Shown here: positions 1 through 8,391 of the stretch, in pieces
Layout: each line of letters starts with the position of its first letter
Position numbering within the stretch: position 1 is the stretch's first letter
NCBI GenBank assembly: GCA_023953845.1
Contig: JAMLJC010000001.1
Coordinates: forward strand, 3,110,501-3,174,500
Length of the DNA: 64,000 bases
Direction: 5' to 3'
Source: Rhizobiaceae bacterium
GTDB taxonomy: Bacteria; Pseudomonadota; Alphaproteobacteria; Rhizobiales; Rhizobiaceae
Position numbers and translations under genes: made by a program
Notes under the pieces: generated by a model
The model's input: only the letters and a program-made list of their open reading frames with translations
What the model was told of the DNA's origin: nothing
The model's database searches: none

Positions 1-230
1 CCTCCGCTCAGGCCGGTATTGCCGCCCTGAGGCACGATCGCGTGTCCGTATCGGCTGCAGATCGATACGATCTCGCTGACGTCCTGCGTGGTTCGCGGCA
101 GCACGACGCAGACAGCGTCGCCGCGATATCGACCGCGCCAGTCCTGCTCGTGAGGAGCCATGTCCTGCGCGTCGGTCAAGACCGCGTCGCGTCCGAGGCG
201 GTCGACAAGAGCTTGAACGACAGCTGACAT
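1..230 (-). CDS. FAD-linked oxidase (GlcD / D-2-hydroxyacid dehydrogenase type), N-terminal part
   Basis: The minus strand opens at ATG (228-230) and runs without a stop off the left edge, giving 76 residues. They include a typical N-terminal FAD_binding_4 segment: VVLPRTTQDVSEIV, then VPQGGNTGLSG, the loop that holds the FAD pyrophosphate in the vanillyl-alcohol-oxidase fold. In this family such enzymes oxidise D-lactate, glycolate, D-2-hydroxyglutarate or related 2-hydroxyacids. The substrate cannot be told from the N-terminus. It is divergent from the DapA-like gene at 492, so a shared promoter region and related substrate (2-hydroxy/2-oxo acid) are plausible. The gene is truncated only by the window edge. 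Confidence 0.8.
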   Translation of the reverse strand, partial: MSAVVQALVDRLGRDAVLTDAQDMAPHEQDWRGRYRGDAVCVVLPRTTQDVSEIVSICSRYGHAIVPQGGNTGLSG

Positions 231-491
231 CTTTAACGGGACCCCGGTTGGCGATGCGTCATGCGTCTCTGCGATATCTGCAATGTGTTAGGGCAGACCC
301 AAGCACGCACCGTATTTGTATACGATAGTCGGGCTTCAGCAAGCGACGATATGCGGGAACCACCGAGTTTCTTTAGGTTTTCGGGTCTATAGACCGTAAA
401 CGAGCGCCTCAATATCCCGTTTCTGTATATTGTATTTTCAAAAGTGCAGCCTAAAATGGATCAGGATACGAGAGCGAGATCAGGAGAACGC
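231..491. promoter_or_regulatory. Divergent intergenic region with a GTATAC-centred palindrome
   Basis: This 261-bp spacer separates the divergent FAD oxidase and DapA-like genes. It is less GC-rich than its surroundings near 311-330 and 420-440. At 311-324 lies CGTAT-TTGT-ATACG, an inverted repeat whose core TTGTATAC (316-323) resembles the perfect TTGTATACAA near 51665. It may be an operator for a GntR-type regulator. A purine-rich Shine-Dalgarno (AGGAG, 482-486) sits 5 nt before the ATG at 492 and decides that start. No clear sigma70 promoter was picked out. Confidence 0.4.
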
Positions 492-1394
492 ATGCCTTCC
501 TACCTAAAATTCAGCGGTCTTCTGACCGCTCTGCCGACCCCGACCAAGGCTGACGGCTCGGTTGCGACGGACGTGCTGGCGCGTCTGGTTCGCATTCAGG
601 TGGAAGCTGGCGCTGACGGCCTCGTGCCGATGGGCGGGACGGGCGAATATACTGCGCTTGCGCCGAAGGCCCGCGTTCAGGCCGTCGAGACGGCGATCGC
701 CGCGGCAGGCGACGTACCGGTGGTGCCCGGCGTTCTCAGCCCGGGCTTCGGCGAGGCTGTCGAGACAGGATTGGAGTTCATGCGCCGGGGCGCCGCCGGT
801 TTGATGGTGATTGCGCCTTTCTACGCGACACCCACGCAGCAAGGCATTCGAGAGTATTTCAAAGCCTATCGCGACAAGATCGACCTGCCCATCATCCTTT
901 ACGATATTCCCCGTTTCACCAACACCTATGTCGAAGCAGACACCATCGCGCAGATGGTCGAAGACGGCACGGTCAACGGCATCAAGGCCTGCAACACGGA
1001 TTTCAACCATTTCATGCGCCTAGCGCATCTCGTCGGTGATCGCATGTCGCTCCTGAGCGGCGAGGATCGTCTGTGTCCGCTACACATGACGCTCGGCGCG
1101 ACGGGCGGCGTGCTCGCATCGGCGACGCTGGTGCCTCAGCACTGGAAGAAGATCATAGCGCTGGTGACCGAAGGTCGTCTGCACGACGCGCTGGCGGAAC
1201 AGAAGCGTCTCTGGCCGCTTTTCGACGCCATATATCGCGAAACCAATCCTGCGCCTCTGAAGCAGGCGCTCGCGCTTCTTGGCTATGACGCGGGCGAGCC
1301 GAGGCTGCCGCTCAGGCCGGCAACGCCTGAGACACGGAGCAGGATGGAAGAGGCGCTTTCCTATCTTCGCAACGAGAAGCTCCTGCATCTGTAG
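492..1394 (+). CDS. Dihydrodipicolinate synthase / N-acetylneuraminate lyase family protein
   Basis: A 300-residue class I aldolase of the DapA superfamily (TIM barrel). The start at 492 is preferred over the upstream in-frame ATG at 444 because it has AGGAG at 5 nt and gives the usual family length. Visible hallmarks are the carboxylate-binding loop GGTGEYT (residues 48-54), Tyr137 in ILYDIP and the Schiff-base Lys165 in GIKACNTD, which match Tyr133 and Lys161 of E. coli DapA. These enzymes add or release pyruvate-like units (dihydrodipicolinate synthase, KDG aldolase, ketodeoxyglucarate dehydratase, hydroxyproline-pathway lyases). The catabolic setting next to lactonases and sugar transport favours a sugar-acid aldolase or dehydratase over lysine biosynthesis. 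The exact substrate is unknown. It converges on the SMP-30 gene, leaving 28 bp. Confidence 0.85.
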   Translation: MPSYLKFSGLLTALPTPTKADGSVATDVLARLVRIQVEAGADGLVPMGGTGEYTALAPKARVQAVETAIAAAGDVPVVPGVLSPGFGEAVETGLEFMRRGAAGLMVIAPFYATPTQQGIREYFKAYRDKIDLPIILYDIPRFTNTYVEADTIAQMVEDGTVNGIKACNTDFNHFMRLAHLVGDRMSLLSGEDRLCPLHMTLGATGGVLASATLVPQHWKKIIALVTEGRLHDALAEQKRLWPLFDAIYRETNPAPLKQALALLGYDAGEPRLPLRPATPETRSRMEEALSYLRNEKLLHL

Positions 1395-1422
1395 GAGCAG
1401 ACTCGTCGGGCAAATCCGGAGG

Positions 1423-2301
1423 TCAGCCGGCGAAGCGCGGCTCAGGGACGCCCTTGATGCCCAGTCCATGGATGGCGAACAGCGCGCCGCGCAGCACCCC
1501 GTCGCCGGGGAAGCGCGGCAGCGGTGGCTTGGCCATGGAGGTGACGTAGAGGATGTCGAGGTTCGGGCCACCGAACATGACACTGGTCACTTTCTTCACC
1601 GGCATCTCTATGACGCGCTCGACCTTGCCGTCCGGCGTGTAGCGGATGACCTTGCCGTCATAGACCTGCGCGTTCCACAGGCAGCCCTCAGCATCCACGG
1701 TCGAGCCGTCGGCTGCGCCGCCGCGCGACGTATCGATCTTTGTGAAGGTGCGTCGGTTGGAAACGCTGCCCGTCTTCTGGTCGTAGTCGTAGGCCCAGAT
1801 CTCGCCGGACCAGGAATCGGCGAAGTAGAAGATGCTCCCGTCGGGACTCCAGCAAGGACCGTTGGAGACGATGATGCCGTCGTCGAGCTTGTGGACGGAC
1901 AGGTCGGGATCGACGCGGTAGAGTGCGCCGTTCGGGCCGCTTTCCTGCGTGTCCATCGAGCCGGCGACGAACCGGCCCTGCTTGTCGACCTTGCCGTCAT
2001 TGATGCGGTTTGCATCCTTGCCCGGCTCCGGATCGTGGATCAGCTCGACGTCTCCGGTCTTGAAGTCGAGAAGGTGGAAGCCGCGCGCGAGACTGACGAT
2101 CGCGCCGTTGCCGTCCTTGCGCAACGCCATGGAACCGATCTTCATCGGCACGTCCCATGATCGCACCTCGCGCCCGTCATGCGTGGCGCGGAAAACGCGA
2201 CCGTCGAAACTGTCTATCCAGTAGAGGCGCTGCTGCTCGACATCCCAGAGCGGTCCCTCGCCAAGCGTGGTTTTGACGTCGATGACGACTTCGATCTTCA
2301 T
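1423..2301 (-). CDS. SMP-30/gluconolactonase (LRE) family lactonase 1
   Basis: A 292-residue six-bladed beta-propeller of the SMP-30/regucalcin family. The divalent-metal motifs of the family are visible: Glu in LGEGPLWD near the N-terminus, the Asn-Asp in INDGKVDKQGRF, NGPCWSPDG in the middle and the Asp in DGSTVDAEG. Family members hydrolyse sugar lactones (glucono-, galactono-, xylono-lactone) to aldonic acids in the cytoplasm. It is the last gene of a minus-strand catabolic operon and is closely similar to the next gene upstream, so the pair is a tandem duplication. The sequence does not say which lactone each one uses. Confidence 0.88.
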   Translation of the reverse strand: MKIEVVIDVKTTLGEGPLWDVEQQRLYWIDSFDGRVFRATHDGREVRSWDVPMKIGSMALRKDGNGAIVSLARGFHLLDFKTGDVELIHDPEPGKDANRINDGKVDKQGRFVAGSMDTQESGPNGALYRVDPDLSVHKLDDGIIVSNGPCWSPDGSIFYFADSWSGEIWAYDYDQKTGSVSNRRTFTKIDTSRGGAADGSTVDAEGCLWNAQVYDGKVIRYTPDGKVERVIEMPVKKVTSVMFGGPNLDILYVTSMAKPPLPRFPGDGVLRGALFAIHGLGIKGVPEPRFAG

Positions 2302-2359
2302 GTCTTTCCTCCGAAGTTGCGGATTGCGGCCGTCTGTCTGCCGACGTTCCGGAAACTGC

Positions 2360-3232
2360 TCATCCCCTGAAGCGCGGCTCCTCGATCCCGCGCACGCCTA
2401 GGCCGTGGATGGCGAACACGAAGCCGGCCTCGCGCTCGTGATGGTAGCGGTAGCCATGGGGACGCGCCATCGACGTGACGTAGGCGATGTCGAGGTCCGG
2501 GCCGCCGAAGATCAGGCTCGTGGTGGAGTTGACGGGCAGGCCGACGATACGGTCCACGACGCCGCGCGGATCGAAGCGGATCAGGCGGCCGGAATAGACC
2601 TCGCAACTCCACACGAAGCCTTCGGAATCGACCGTCGCGCCGTCGGGCAGGCCGCGTTGATCCGCGAAGGAGGTGAAGACGCGGCGCGAGCGAACGTCGC
2701 CGGTAGCCGTGTCGTAGTCATAAGCCCAGATGAGCTTCTTGCCGGTGTCGGCGAAATAGAAGGTCCTGCCGTCGGGACTCCAGCATGGGCCGTTCGAGCA
2801 GATGATGCCGGTGTCGAGCGTATGCACCGAAAGGTCCGGATCGAGGCGGAAGAGCTTGCCCACAGGCTCGCTTTCCTCGAAGTCCATCGAGCCGGCGACG
2901 AAGCGCCCCTGACGGTCGACCTTGCCGTCGTTCATGCGCGGCCGGAGTTCTCCCGGCTGCGTTTCGGCGATGCGCGCTGCCTGACCCGTGCCGAAGTCGA
3001 AGCTGTAGAAGCCGTCGCGGAGCGAAAGGATCGCGCCGCCGCGCTCGCGGAGCGCCATGGAGCCGATGGGCTCCGGCATGTCCCAGCTTCTGCGGTCGCC
3101 GCCGTCCGCATTGCAGGAGTGGATCTTCGGGCCGTAGGAATCGATCCAGTAGAGCCGCTGCTCGCGTACGTCCCACAGCGGGCCTTCGCCGAGTTGGTCG
3201 GGCCGGTCGCTCAACACCTCGATGCGCAGCAT
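2360..3232 (-). CDS. SMP-30/gluconolactonase (LRE) family lactonase 2
   Basis: A 290-residue paralogue of the downstream gene with the same propeller motifs: LGEGPLWD, MNDGKVDRQGRF, CSNGPCWSPDGRTFYFADTG and LPDGATVDSEGF. It probably opens lactone rings of an oxidised sugar, giving the aldonate for the dehydrogenase and cleavage enzyme encoded just upstream. It lies 19 bp after the BKACE gene (3252) and 58 bp before the paralogue, consistent with one transcript. Keeping two intact copies suggests two lactone isomers or ring sizes, but this is inference. Confidence 0.88.
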   Translation of the reverse strand: MLRIEVLSDRPDQLGEGPLWDVREQRLYWIDSYGPKIHSCNADGGDRRSWDMPEPIGSMALRERGGAILSLRDGFYSFDFGTGQAARIAETQPGELRPRMNDGKVDRQGRFVAGSMDFEESEPVGKLFRLDPDLSVHTLDTGIICSNGPCWSPDGRTFYFADTGKKLIWAYDYDTATGDVRSRRVFTSFADQRGLPDGATVDSEGFVWSCEVYSGRLIRFDPRGVVDRIVGLPVNSTTSLIFGGPDLDIAYVTSMARPHGYRYHHEREAGFVFAIHGLGVRGIEEPRFRG

Positions 3233-3251
3233 GGTCTTCTCCCGTGTGCCT

Positions 3252-4214
3252 TCAGAAGGCGACCTGATCGCCGCCCTTCAATTCGAGGATGGCGCGGGCG
3301 TCCTGCGGTGTGGCGACCTCGAGACCGAGTCCCTCTATGATCTTGCGGGCAAGCTGCACCTGCTCGGCGTTGGACCGGGCGAGCCTGCCCTTGCCGGCCC
3401 AGAGCGAGTCCTCGAGCCCGACACGGACGTTGCCGCCCATCGCGGCGGCCTGGGCGGCGATGCGCAACTGGGCGGCGCCCGCGCCGAGCACGGACCAGCG
3501 GAAGCTGTCGCCCAGCAGCCGGTCGGCCGTGCGCTTCATATGGATCACGTCCTCGGGATGGGTGCCGATGCCGCCGAGCAGGCCGAACACCGACTGGACG
3601 AAGAAGGGCGGCTTGACCAGACCACGATCGGCGAAATGCGCGAGATTGTAGAGATGAGCGATGTCGTAGCACTCGAACTCGAAGCGCGTTCCGTTGTCGT
3701 AGCAGGTGGCGAGAATGTACTCGATATCCTTGAACGAGTTGCGGAAGACGAGGTCGCGGGTCGCCTCGAGATGCGGCTTCTCCCAGTCGAACTTGAAGGT
3801 CTCGTACTTGTCGGCGAGATGGTAGAGGCCGAAATTGATCGAACCCATATTGAGCGAAGCGACTTCCGGCTTGAACTGCGCGGCGGGCCTCACGCGTTCC
3901 TCGACGCGCATGTAGGGACTGCCGCCGGTGGTGATGTTGATCGCGGCGGCCGTCGACTGCTTGATGCGCGGCAGGAAGCGGGCGAACGCCTCGGGCGTCT
4001 GGTCGGGCTTGCCGGTCTCGGGGTCGCGGGCATGGAGATGCAGGATCGCGGCCCCGGCCTCGGCCGCCGCTATCGCCTCCGCCGCGATCTGGTCCGGCGT
4101 GATCGGCAGATAGGGCGACATGGTCGGCGTGTGAATTGCGCCGGTGACCGCGCAGGTGATGATGACCTTGCCCTTCGCGGTCGAACCGCTCGACTTGCGG
4201 GTGGTCTCGCTCAT
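3252..4214 (-). CDS. Beta-keto acid cleavage enzyme (BKACE, DUF849; 3-keto-5-aminohexanoate cleavage family)
   Basis: A 320-residue TIM-barrel protein of the BKACE/Kce family. These Zn-dependent enzymes condense acetyl-CoA with a beta-keto acid and release acetoacetate plus a new CoA ester. Seen are the Zn-binding HLHARDP (His59, His61), the HPEDV loop and VGLEDSLW with the Glu expected as third ligand. Its start overlaps the stop of the neighbouring dehydrogenase gene (4211-4214), indicating translational coupling. That dehydrogenase could make a 3-keto acid, exactly the substrate class BKACE accepts. Known pairs of this kind include carnitine dehydrogenase with dehydrocarnitine cleavage enzyme. 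Here the sugar transporter and lactonases point to a 3-keto sugar acid. Confidence 0.88.
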   Translation of the reverse strand: MSETTRKSSGSTAKGKVIITCAVTGAIHTPTMSPYLPITPDQIAAEAIAAAEAGAAILHLHARDPETGKPDQTPEAFARFLPRIKQSTAAAINITTGGSPYMRVEERVRPAAQFKPEVASLNMGSINFGLYHLADKYETFKFDWEKPHLEATRDLVFRNSFKDIEYILATCYDNGTRFEFECYDIAHLYNLAHFADRGLVKPPFFVQSVFGLLGGIGTHPEDVIHMKRTADRLLGDSFRWSVLGAGAAQLRIAAQAAAMGGNVRVGLEDSLWAGKGRLARSNAEQVQLARKIIEGLGLEVATPQDARAILELKGGDQVAF

Positions 4215-5158
4215 TTTCCGAACTCCTCGTCAGATTTTTTCTTGTGCGCGGCGAGCGCCATCAGCCGGCGGTCCCGCCATACCTGCCGGTCCACCAGTTT
4301 CTCCCTGGGCACCGCCCGGCGCCGGTCCGCCTCGACCGTGTCCAATACCTCGCCGCCCCAGTCCACCCGGCGCAGCATCTGCGGAAAGATGTTGGAATAG
4401 ATCGACTGGTAGCGGTCGACATAGTCGCGCACGCCGCCCGGCGCGTTGAGATCGATGGTCTCGAACGGACCCATGAAGGACCAGCGCAGAGCGAGGCCTT
4501 CGCGGATGCCGGCGTCCACGTCCTCAACGGTGGCATACCCGTCCGCGACGAGGCGGAATGCTTCCTCGAGCAGCGCGCCCTGCATGCGGTTCATGATGAA
4601 GCCGTCCAGCTCCCGCTTCATGACGAGCGGAGCATGGCCGGCCGAGATCAGGAATTCGCGGGTCCGTTCCACCGTCTCGGGCGACGTCCATGGCGCCGGC
4701 ACGACTTCGGCGGCCGGAATGAGGTAGGGCGGGTTGATCGGGTGCACGACGATGCAGCGATGCCGGCCCGTCACGTGATCGGTGAAGGTGGACGGCAGCA
4801 ACGCCGACGTGGAGCTTGCAATCACGGCATCGGCGGGCACAAGGCCATCGATGCGGGCGAAGATGTCGCGCTTGATATCCCGGTTCTCCGGCGTGTTCTC
4901 CTGTACGTAGACGACCCCATTGAGGGCTTGCGCGAGATCAGGTGTGGTCGAGATGCGCGCGAGCACGTCCTCGGGTTTCTGCCCGCGCAGCAGATCATTG
5001 TCGGCGAGGTCGCCGAGCACGCCCGCAATATAGTCGCGGGCACCTGCCGTCGCTTCGGGCAGGTGGTCCCACATGGCGACCTCATGGCCGGCACGCGCGA
5101 AACTGATCGCCCAGCCGCGTCCGATGAACCCGCTTCCGACGATGGCTACCTTGGGCAT
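4211..5158 (-). CDS. 3-hydroxyacyl-CoA-dehydrogenase-fold NAD-dependent dehydrogenase (L-gulonate / L-carnitine 3-dehydrogenase type)
   Basis: A 315-residue two-domain dehydrogenase with an N-terminal Rossmann fold (VGSGFIGRG, residues 7-15) and a C-terminal 3HCDH helical domain (GFIMNRMQGALLEEAFRL). HPINPP carries the catalytic His, and RWSFMGPFE is typical of the lambda-crystallin/gulonate dehydrogenase branch. Relatives oxidise the 3-hydroxyl of L-gulonate or L-carnitine rather than acyl-CoA. Rhizobial carnitine dehydrogenases often carry a C-terminal thioesterase domain; this one does not. The 4-bp overlap with BKACE implies a hydroxyacid to beta-keto acid to cleavage sequence. Gulonate-like sugar acid is my preferred substrate because of the transporter and lactonase neighbours. 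Confidence 0.83.
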   Translation of the reverse strand: MPKVAIVGSGFIGRGWAISFARAGHEVAMWDHLPEATAGARDYIAGVLGDLADNDLLRGQKPEDVLARISTTPDLAQALNGVVYVQENTPENRDIKRDIFARIDGLVPADAVIASSTSALLPSTFTDHVTGRHRCIVVHPINPPYLIPAAEVVPAPWTSPETVERTREFLISAGHAPLVMKRELDGFIMNRMQGALLEEAFRLVADGYATVEDVDAGIREGLALRWSFMGPFETIDLNAPGGVRDYVDRYQSIYSNIFPQMLRRVDWGGEVLDTVEADRRRAVPREKLVDRQVWRDRRLMALAAHKKKSDEEFGK

Positions 5159-5230
5159 TGGAATGTGCTCCCGGAAAAGTCTGAGGCCCCTGGGCCTTTT
5201 CTTGATGACAAGATCGCCACCGCGCGTGCG

Positions 5231-6037
5231 CTACAGCGTCTCGACATTGCCGTCGACGCCGAGCGACTGGCCGGAAATGTTGTAGCCGGCATCGGAGAGG
5301 AGGAACGCGACCATCGACGCCACGTCATAGGGGCTGGTCATGCGCCGGAGCGAAATGTTCTGCAGATAGCGCTGTTTCATTTCGTCATGGCTGACGCCGA
5401 TCTGTTTCGCGCGGGCGCCGATGACGCCTTCGATGCGCGGGCCTTCGATGATGCCGGGCAGGATGGCGTTGACGCGTATGCCGGACGGGCCGAGTTCCTT
5501 GGCGAGGCTCTGCGTGAAGCCAATCACGCCGAACTTCATTGCAGAATAGGGCGTGCGATAGGCGTAGCCGTGCCGGCCCGCCGCCGATGACATCGAAACG
5601 ATCGAGCCTCCGCCGGCCTCCTTGAGCAGCGGCACGGCCCGTCTTGCGCAAAGGAACTGGCCGGTCAGGCCGACATCGAGGCAGCGCCGCCAATCGGCCG
5701 GCGAAATCTCCTCGACACCGCCTGTCGGCCCGGCGATGCCGGCATTGTTGATCAGCGCGTCGAGGCCTCCCAGCGTAGTCTTCGCCACATCGAAGAGCCG
5801 GTCGACGTCCTCCTCGATGGAGACGTCCGCCTTGATCGCCGCTTCGACCTTGAGCTTTCCGCTGGCGGCGGCGAGCGCCTCCTCGGAGATGTCGCAGATC
5901 ACCAGCCTCGCTCCGAGCGCGGCAAGCGTGTCCGCAATGGAAAAGCCGATACCGGCCGCGCCCGCCGTGACGATGACGCGTTGGCCTTTCAGTCCGCCGA
6001 GGAAGTCTTCGGCCGAGATGGGTGCTCGTGAACTCAT
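5231..6037 (-). CDS. SDR family NAD(P)-dependent oxidoreductase
   Basis: A 268-residue classical short-chain dehydrogenase. The cofactor loop reads TAGAAGIG (24-31), a variant of TGxxxGIG with Ala for the second residue. NNAGIAGP follows, then the Ser in SMSSAAG and YSAMK, which provides the catalytic Tyr and Lys. Asp in VICDISEE at the end of the second strand favours NAD over NADP. It lies between the sugar transporter and the gulonate-type dehydrogenase and could oxidise the imported sugar or polyol to the ketose or lactone used by the SMP-30 enzymes. Substrate specificity is not readable. A repeat element lies directly upstream (6050-6321), so it may need its own promoter or read-through. 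Confidence 0.87.
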   Translation of the reverse strand: MSSRAPISAEDFLGGLKGQRVIVTAGAAGIGFSIADTLAALGARLVICDISEEALAAASGKLKVEAAIKADVSIEEDVDRLFDVAKTTLGGLDALINNAGIAGPTGGVEEISPADWRRCLDVGLTGQFLCARRAVPLLKEAGGGSIVSMSSAAGRHGYAYRTPYSAMKFGVIGFTQSLAKELGPSGIRVNAILPGIIEGPRIEGVIGARAKQIGVSHDEMKQRYLQNISLRRMTSPYDVASMVAFLLSDAGYNISGQSLGVDGNVETL

Positions 6038-6049
6038 TGGAAACTCCTT

Positions 6050-6321
6050 AGAGCAATGTCCGATCAGATTGAAACATTCTGCCGGCGATGGTTTGAGACA
6101 AGGTCGAGGGCTTCGGCGAAGGTTCGCACTGGTGGTGCGGACGAGACGAAGGCCGAAGGATTTGCCTCAAACCAGCCCGGCCCTCCGGGTTTCCGTTTGG
6201 CGGGCGCCCACGGCGTCGGACGGCTTGCCCGATGCACCACATCGGGACCGCGCCGCCCTCCTGGTGGATCGCCTCGCCAAACGAGAAACAGAATGATTCA
6301 ATCTGAACGAACATTGCTCTA
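6050..6321. repeat. MITE-like element with 31-bp imperfect terminal inverted repeats
   Basis: The 31 nt at 6051-6081 and the complement of 6290-6320 match at 28 positions; both ends begin AGAGCAATGT or GAGCAATGT. The repeat is bounded by TA on each side (6050-6051 and 6320-6321), as expected for elements that duplicate a TA target (IS630/Tc1-mariner type). The interior has no credible gene but is made of nested inverted repeats: GGTTTGAG (6091 region) with CTCAAACC (6166 region), and GTTTCCGTTTGGCG with CGCCAAACGAGAAAC. It separates the SDR gene from the permease gene and supplies the permease stop codon (6319-6321). No second copy occurs in this window. Confidence 0.75.
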
Positions 6322-8391
6322 GTGTATGCGTCGCTCGCGTAGCGCCATGACGGCGCCCAGCACGACAAGTCCATAGAGGATGGCGCGGGTTGCGTAGGGA
6401 AGCGTGGTGCCTGCGAGCAGCATCTGCAGCGCCGTGAGCAGCAGGACGCCGCCGAGCATGCCGAGATAGTGTCCGCGTCCGCCGGTGATGAGGGCGCCGC
6501 CGACCACCACAACTGCGATCGAGGGAAGCAGGTAGTCGTCGCCCATGCCGAGACTCGCCTGGCCCGAGAAGCCTGTGAGCATGACACCCACCAGTCCGGC
6601 GCAGAAGGCCGACAGCATGTAGACGAGGATCAGCGTCTTCTCGACGGCGATGCCGGAGAGCCGGGCCGCACGCATGCCGTTGCCGATGCCGTAGACGCGT
6701 CGTCCGAATGCCGTGCATCCGAGCAGCAGCACGGCCAGCCCCACGAAAGCGACGAGGAAGAAGACGACCGGCGTGATGCCGGCAATCCTGCCGGTCATGA
6801 ACCAGCGCAGCAGGGGCGAGGAGAAGCCGGCCGGCGTTCCCTGCGAATAGAGCAGCGCGAAGCCCTGCAGGATGCCGTTCATGGCGAGCGTCATGACGAT
6901 CGGGGAAATGCCGAGATAGACGATGCCGACGCCATTGAAGAAGCCGATCGCCAGCGCCATCAGGAGCACGAGCGGCAGGGCATAGGCGAGCGCGGCGTCG
7001 GAGCCGTTGACCGTGCCGGCAAGGATGATGCCGCAGATGCCGATCGTCCACGGCACGGAGAGGTCAAGCCCGCCGGTGAGGATCACCGTGCCCTGGCCGA
7101 GCGCAAGCACAGCGAGGAACGACGAGAGCACGAGCAGGGAATTCCAGTAGCCGGGATTGAAGATCGCCCGGCCGAGCCAGAACTGTGTCACGACGACGAC
7201 CGCAACGAGGCAGATATAGGCCGGTATGGCATAGCGCAGCGTTTCGGCGTGGCGGATGTGGAACGGCGGGCGTTGCACCCCGCCGCGCTCGCGGATGGGT
7301 GACGCGATGCGCAGCCGGCGGTCCTGGCGGTCGAGTTGCGACGGCAGCATGCCGGCCCGCCAGGCGGAGAAGCGGGCGCGGGCTGCGCGCAACTGCGTGG
7401 CGAGGATGGAATCGCGTGACATCGAGCCGGCCAGTACGGCCAGCACGAGGATCACGCCCTCGGCGATGGTCGAATAGTAGGCCGAGACGTTGAGGACCAG
7501 GAGGATGTTGACGACCATCATCAGAATGTAGGCGCCGAAAACGGTTCCGACCGGCCCGCCCTGACCGCCGCCGAGGCGCGTTCCGCCGACCACGACGGCG
7601 GCGAACATCGACAGCAGCAGCGGATTGCCGACCAACGGATCGCCGCTGCCGGTCTGGGCGCTGATGAAGACGCCGGCGAGGCCGTAGCATCCACCGGCGA
7701 TCACATAGACGAGGAAGCGGGTGAGAACGACGTTGACTCCGACGGCGGCCGCCGATTCCGGGTCGCTGCCGACCGCGTAGATGGCGGTGCCGAAGCGCGT
7801 TCCCTTGAGCCACAGCCAGAGCAGCAGCACGGCGATTATGACGACGATTGGCATCGGCAGCCAGCCGGGAATGGCGTCGCCGAGATAGAAGTTGCCGAGA
7901 TCGGCGCCGACATAGCCGCCGGGCTTGTCCATGACGAGCAGCGTCACGCCCTGCAGGATGAACATGGTGGACAGCGTCACCACGATCGGCTGCATGCGCA
8001 GCACGGCGATGAAGAAGCCGTTGAAGGCACCGACGCCCATGCCGATCGCGATGCCCGCGAGGGTCCATGCGACGATGCTCGCCGTCGGCGCCGCCGGGTC
8101 CATGCTGGAGGCAAGCACCACATTGACCAGCGAGATGACCGCCCCTGCCGAAAGGTCGAAGCCGCCCGAAAGGATCACGATCGTCTGGCCGACGGCCGCG
8201 AGCGCCGACGTGGCGCCGCCGGACGACAGGAAGGAGACGTCGAAATAGGTGAGGGGACCCGCGCTCACCCAGTCGATCAGAAGAAACAGCAGCAGGAACA
8301 CGGCGCCGGCGATCAGCGTCCCTCTGTTGCGCGAGAGGAAACGGCGCATTGCAACGCCGCCGCCCGCGGCCGGATAGGCGGAGACGCTCAT
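6319..8391 (-). CDS. Tandem-fused sugar ABC transporter permease (two RbsC-type domains)
   Basis: 690 residues, about twice the length of RbsC/BPD_transp_2 permeases (about 320-340). The two halves (roughly 15-335 and 375-690) each show the family pattern: GQTIVILSGGFDLSAGAVISL in the first and GTVILTGGLDLSVPW in the second. Each also has a following VVVGG(T/A) segment. It is therefore a complete permease heterodimer in one chain. Its start overlaps the ATPase stop (8388-8391). The C-terminus ends LRERRIH, and the TAG stop lies in the edge of the repeat element, so a few residues may have been lost or replaced by that insertion. Role: inner-membrane channel for a monosaccharide or polyol. Confidence 0.9.
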   Translation of the reverse strand: MSVSAYPAAGGGVAMRRFLSRNRGTLIAGAVFLLLFLLIDWVSAGPLTYFDVSFLSSGGATSALAAVGQTIVILSGGFDLSAGAVISLVNVVLASSMDPAAPTASIVAWTLAGIAIGMGVGAFNGFFIAVLRMQPIVVTLSTMFILQGVTLLVMDKPGGYVGADLGNFYLGDAIPGWLPMPIVVIIAVLLLWLWLKGTRFGTAIYAVGSDPESAAAVGVNVVLTRFLVYVIAGGCYGLAGVFISAQTGSGDPLVGNPLLLSMFAAVVVGGTRLGGGQGGPVGTVFGAYILMMVVNILLVLNVSAYYSTIAEGVILVLAVLAGSMSRDSILATQLRAARARFSAWRAGMLPSQLDRQDRRLRIASPIRERGGVQRPPFHIRHAETLRYAIPAYICLVAVVVVTQFWLGRAIFNPGYWNSLLVLSSFLAVLALGQGTVILTGGLDLSVPWTIGICGIILAGTVNGSDAALAYALPLVLLMALAIGFFNGVGIVYLGISPIVMTLAMNGILQGFALLYSQGTPAGFSSPLLRWFMTGRIAGITPVVFFLVAFVGLAVLLLGCTAFGRRVYGIGNGMRAARLSGIAVEKTLILVYMLSAFCAGLVGVMLTGFSGQASLGMGDDYLLPSIAVVVVGGALITGGRGHYLGMLGGVLLLTALQMLLAGTTLPYATRAILYGLVVLGAVMALRERRIH

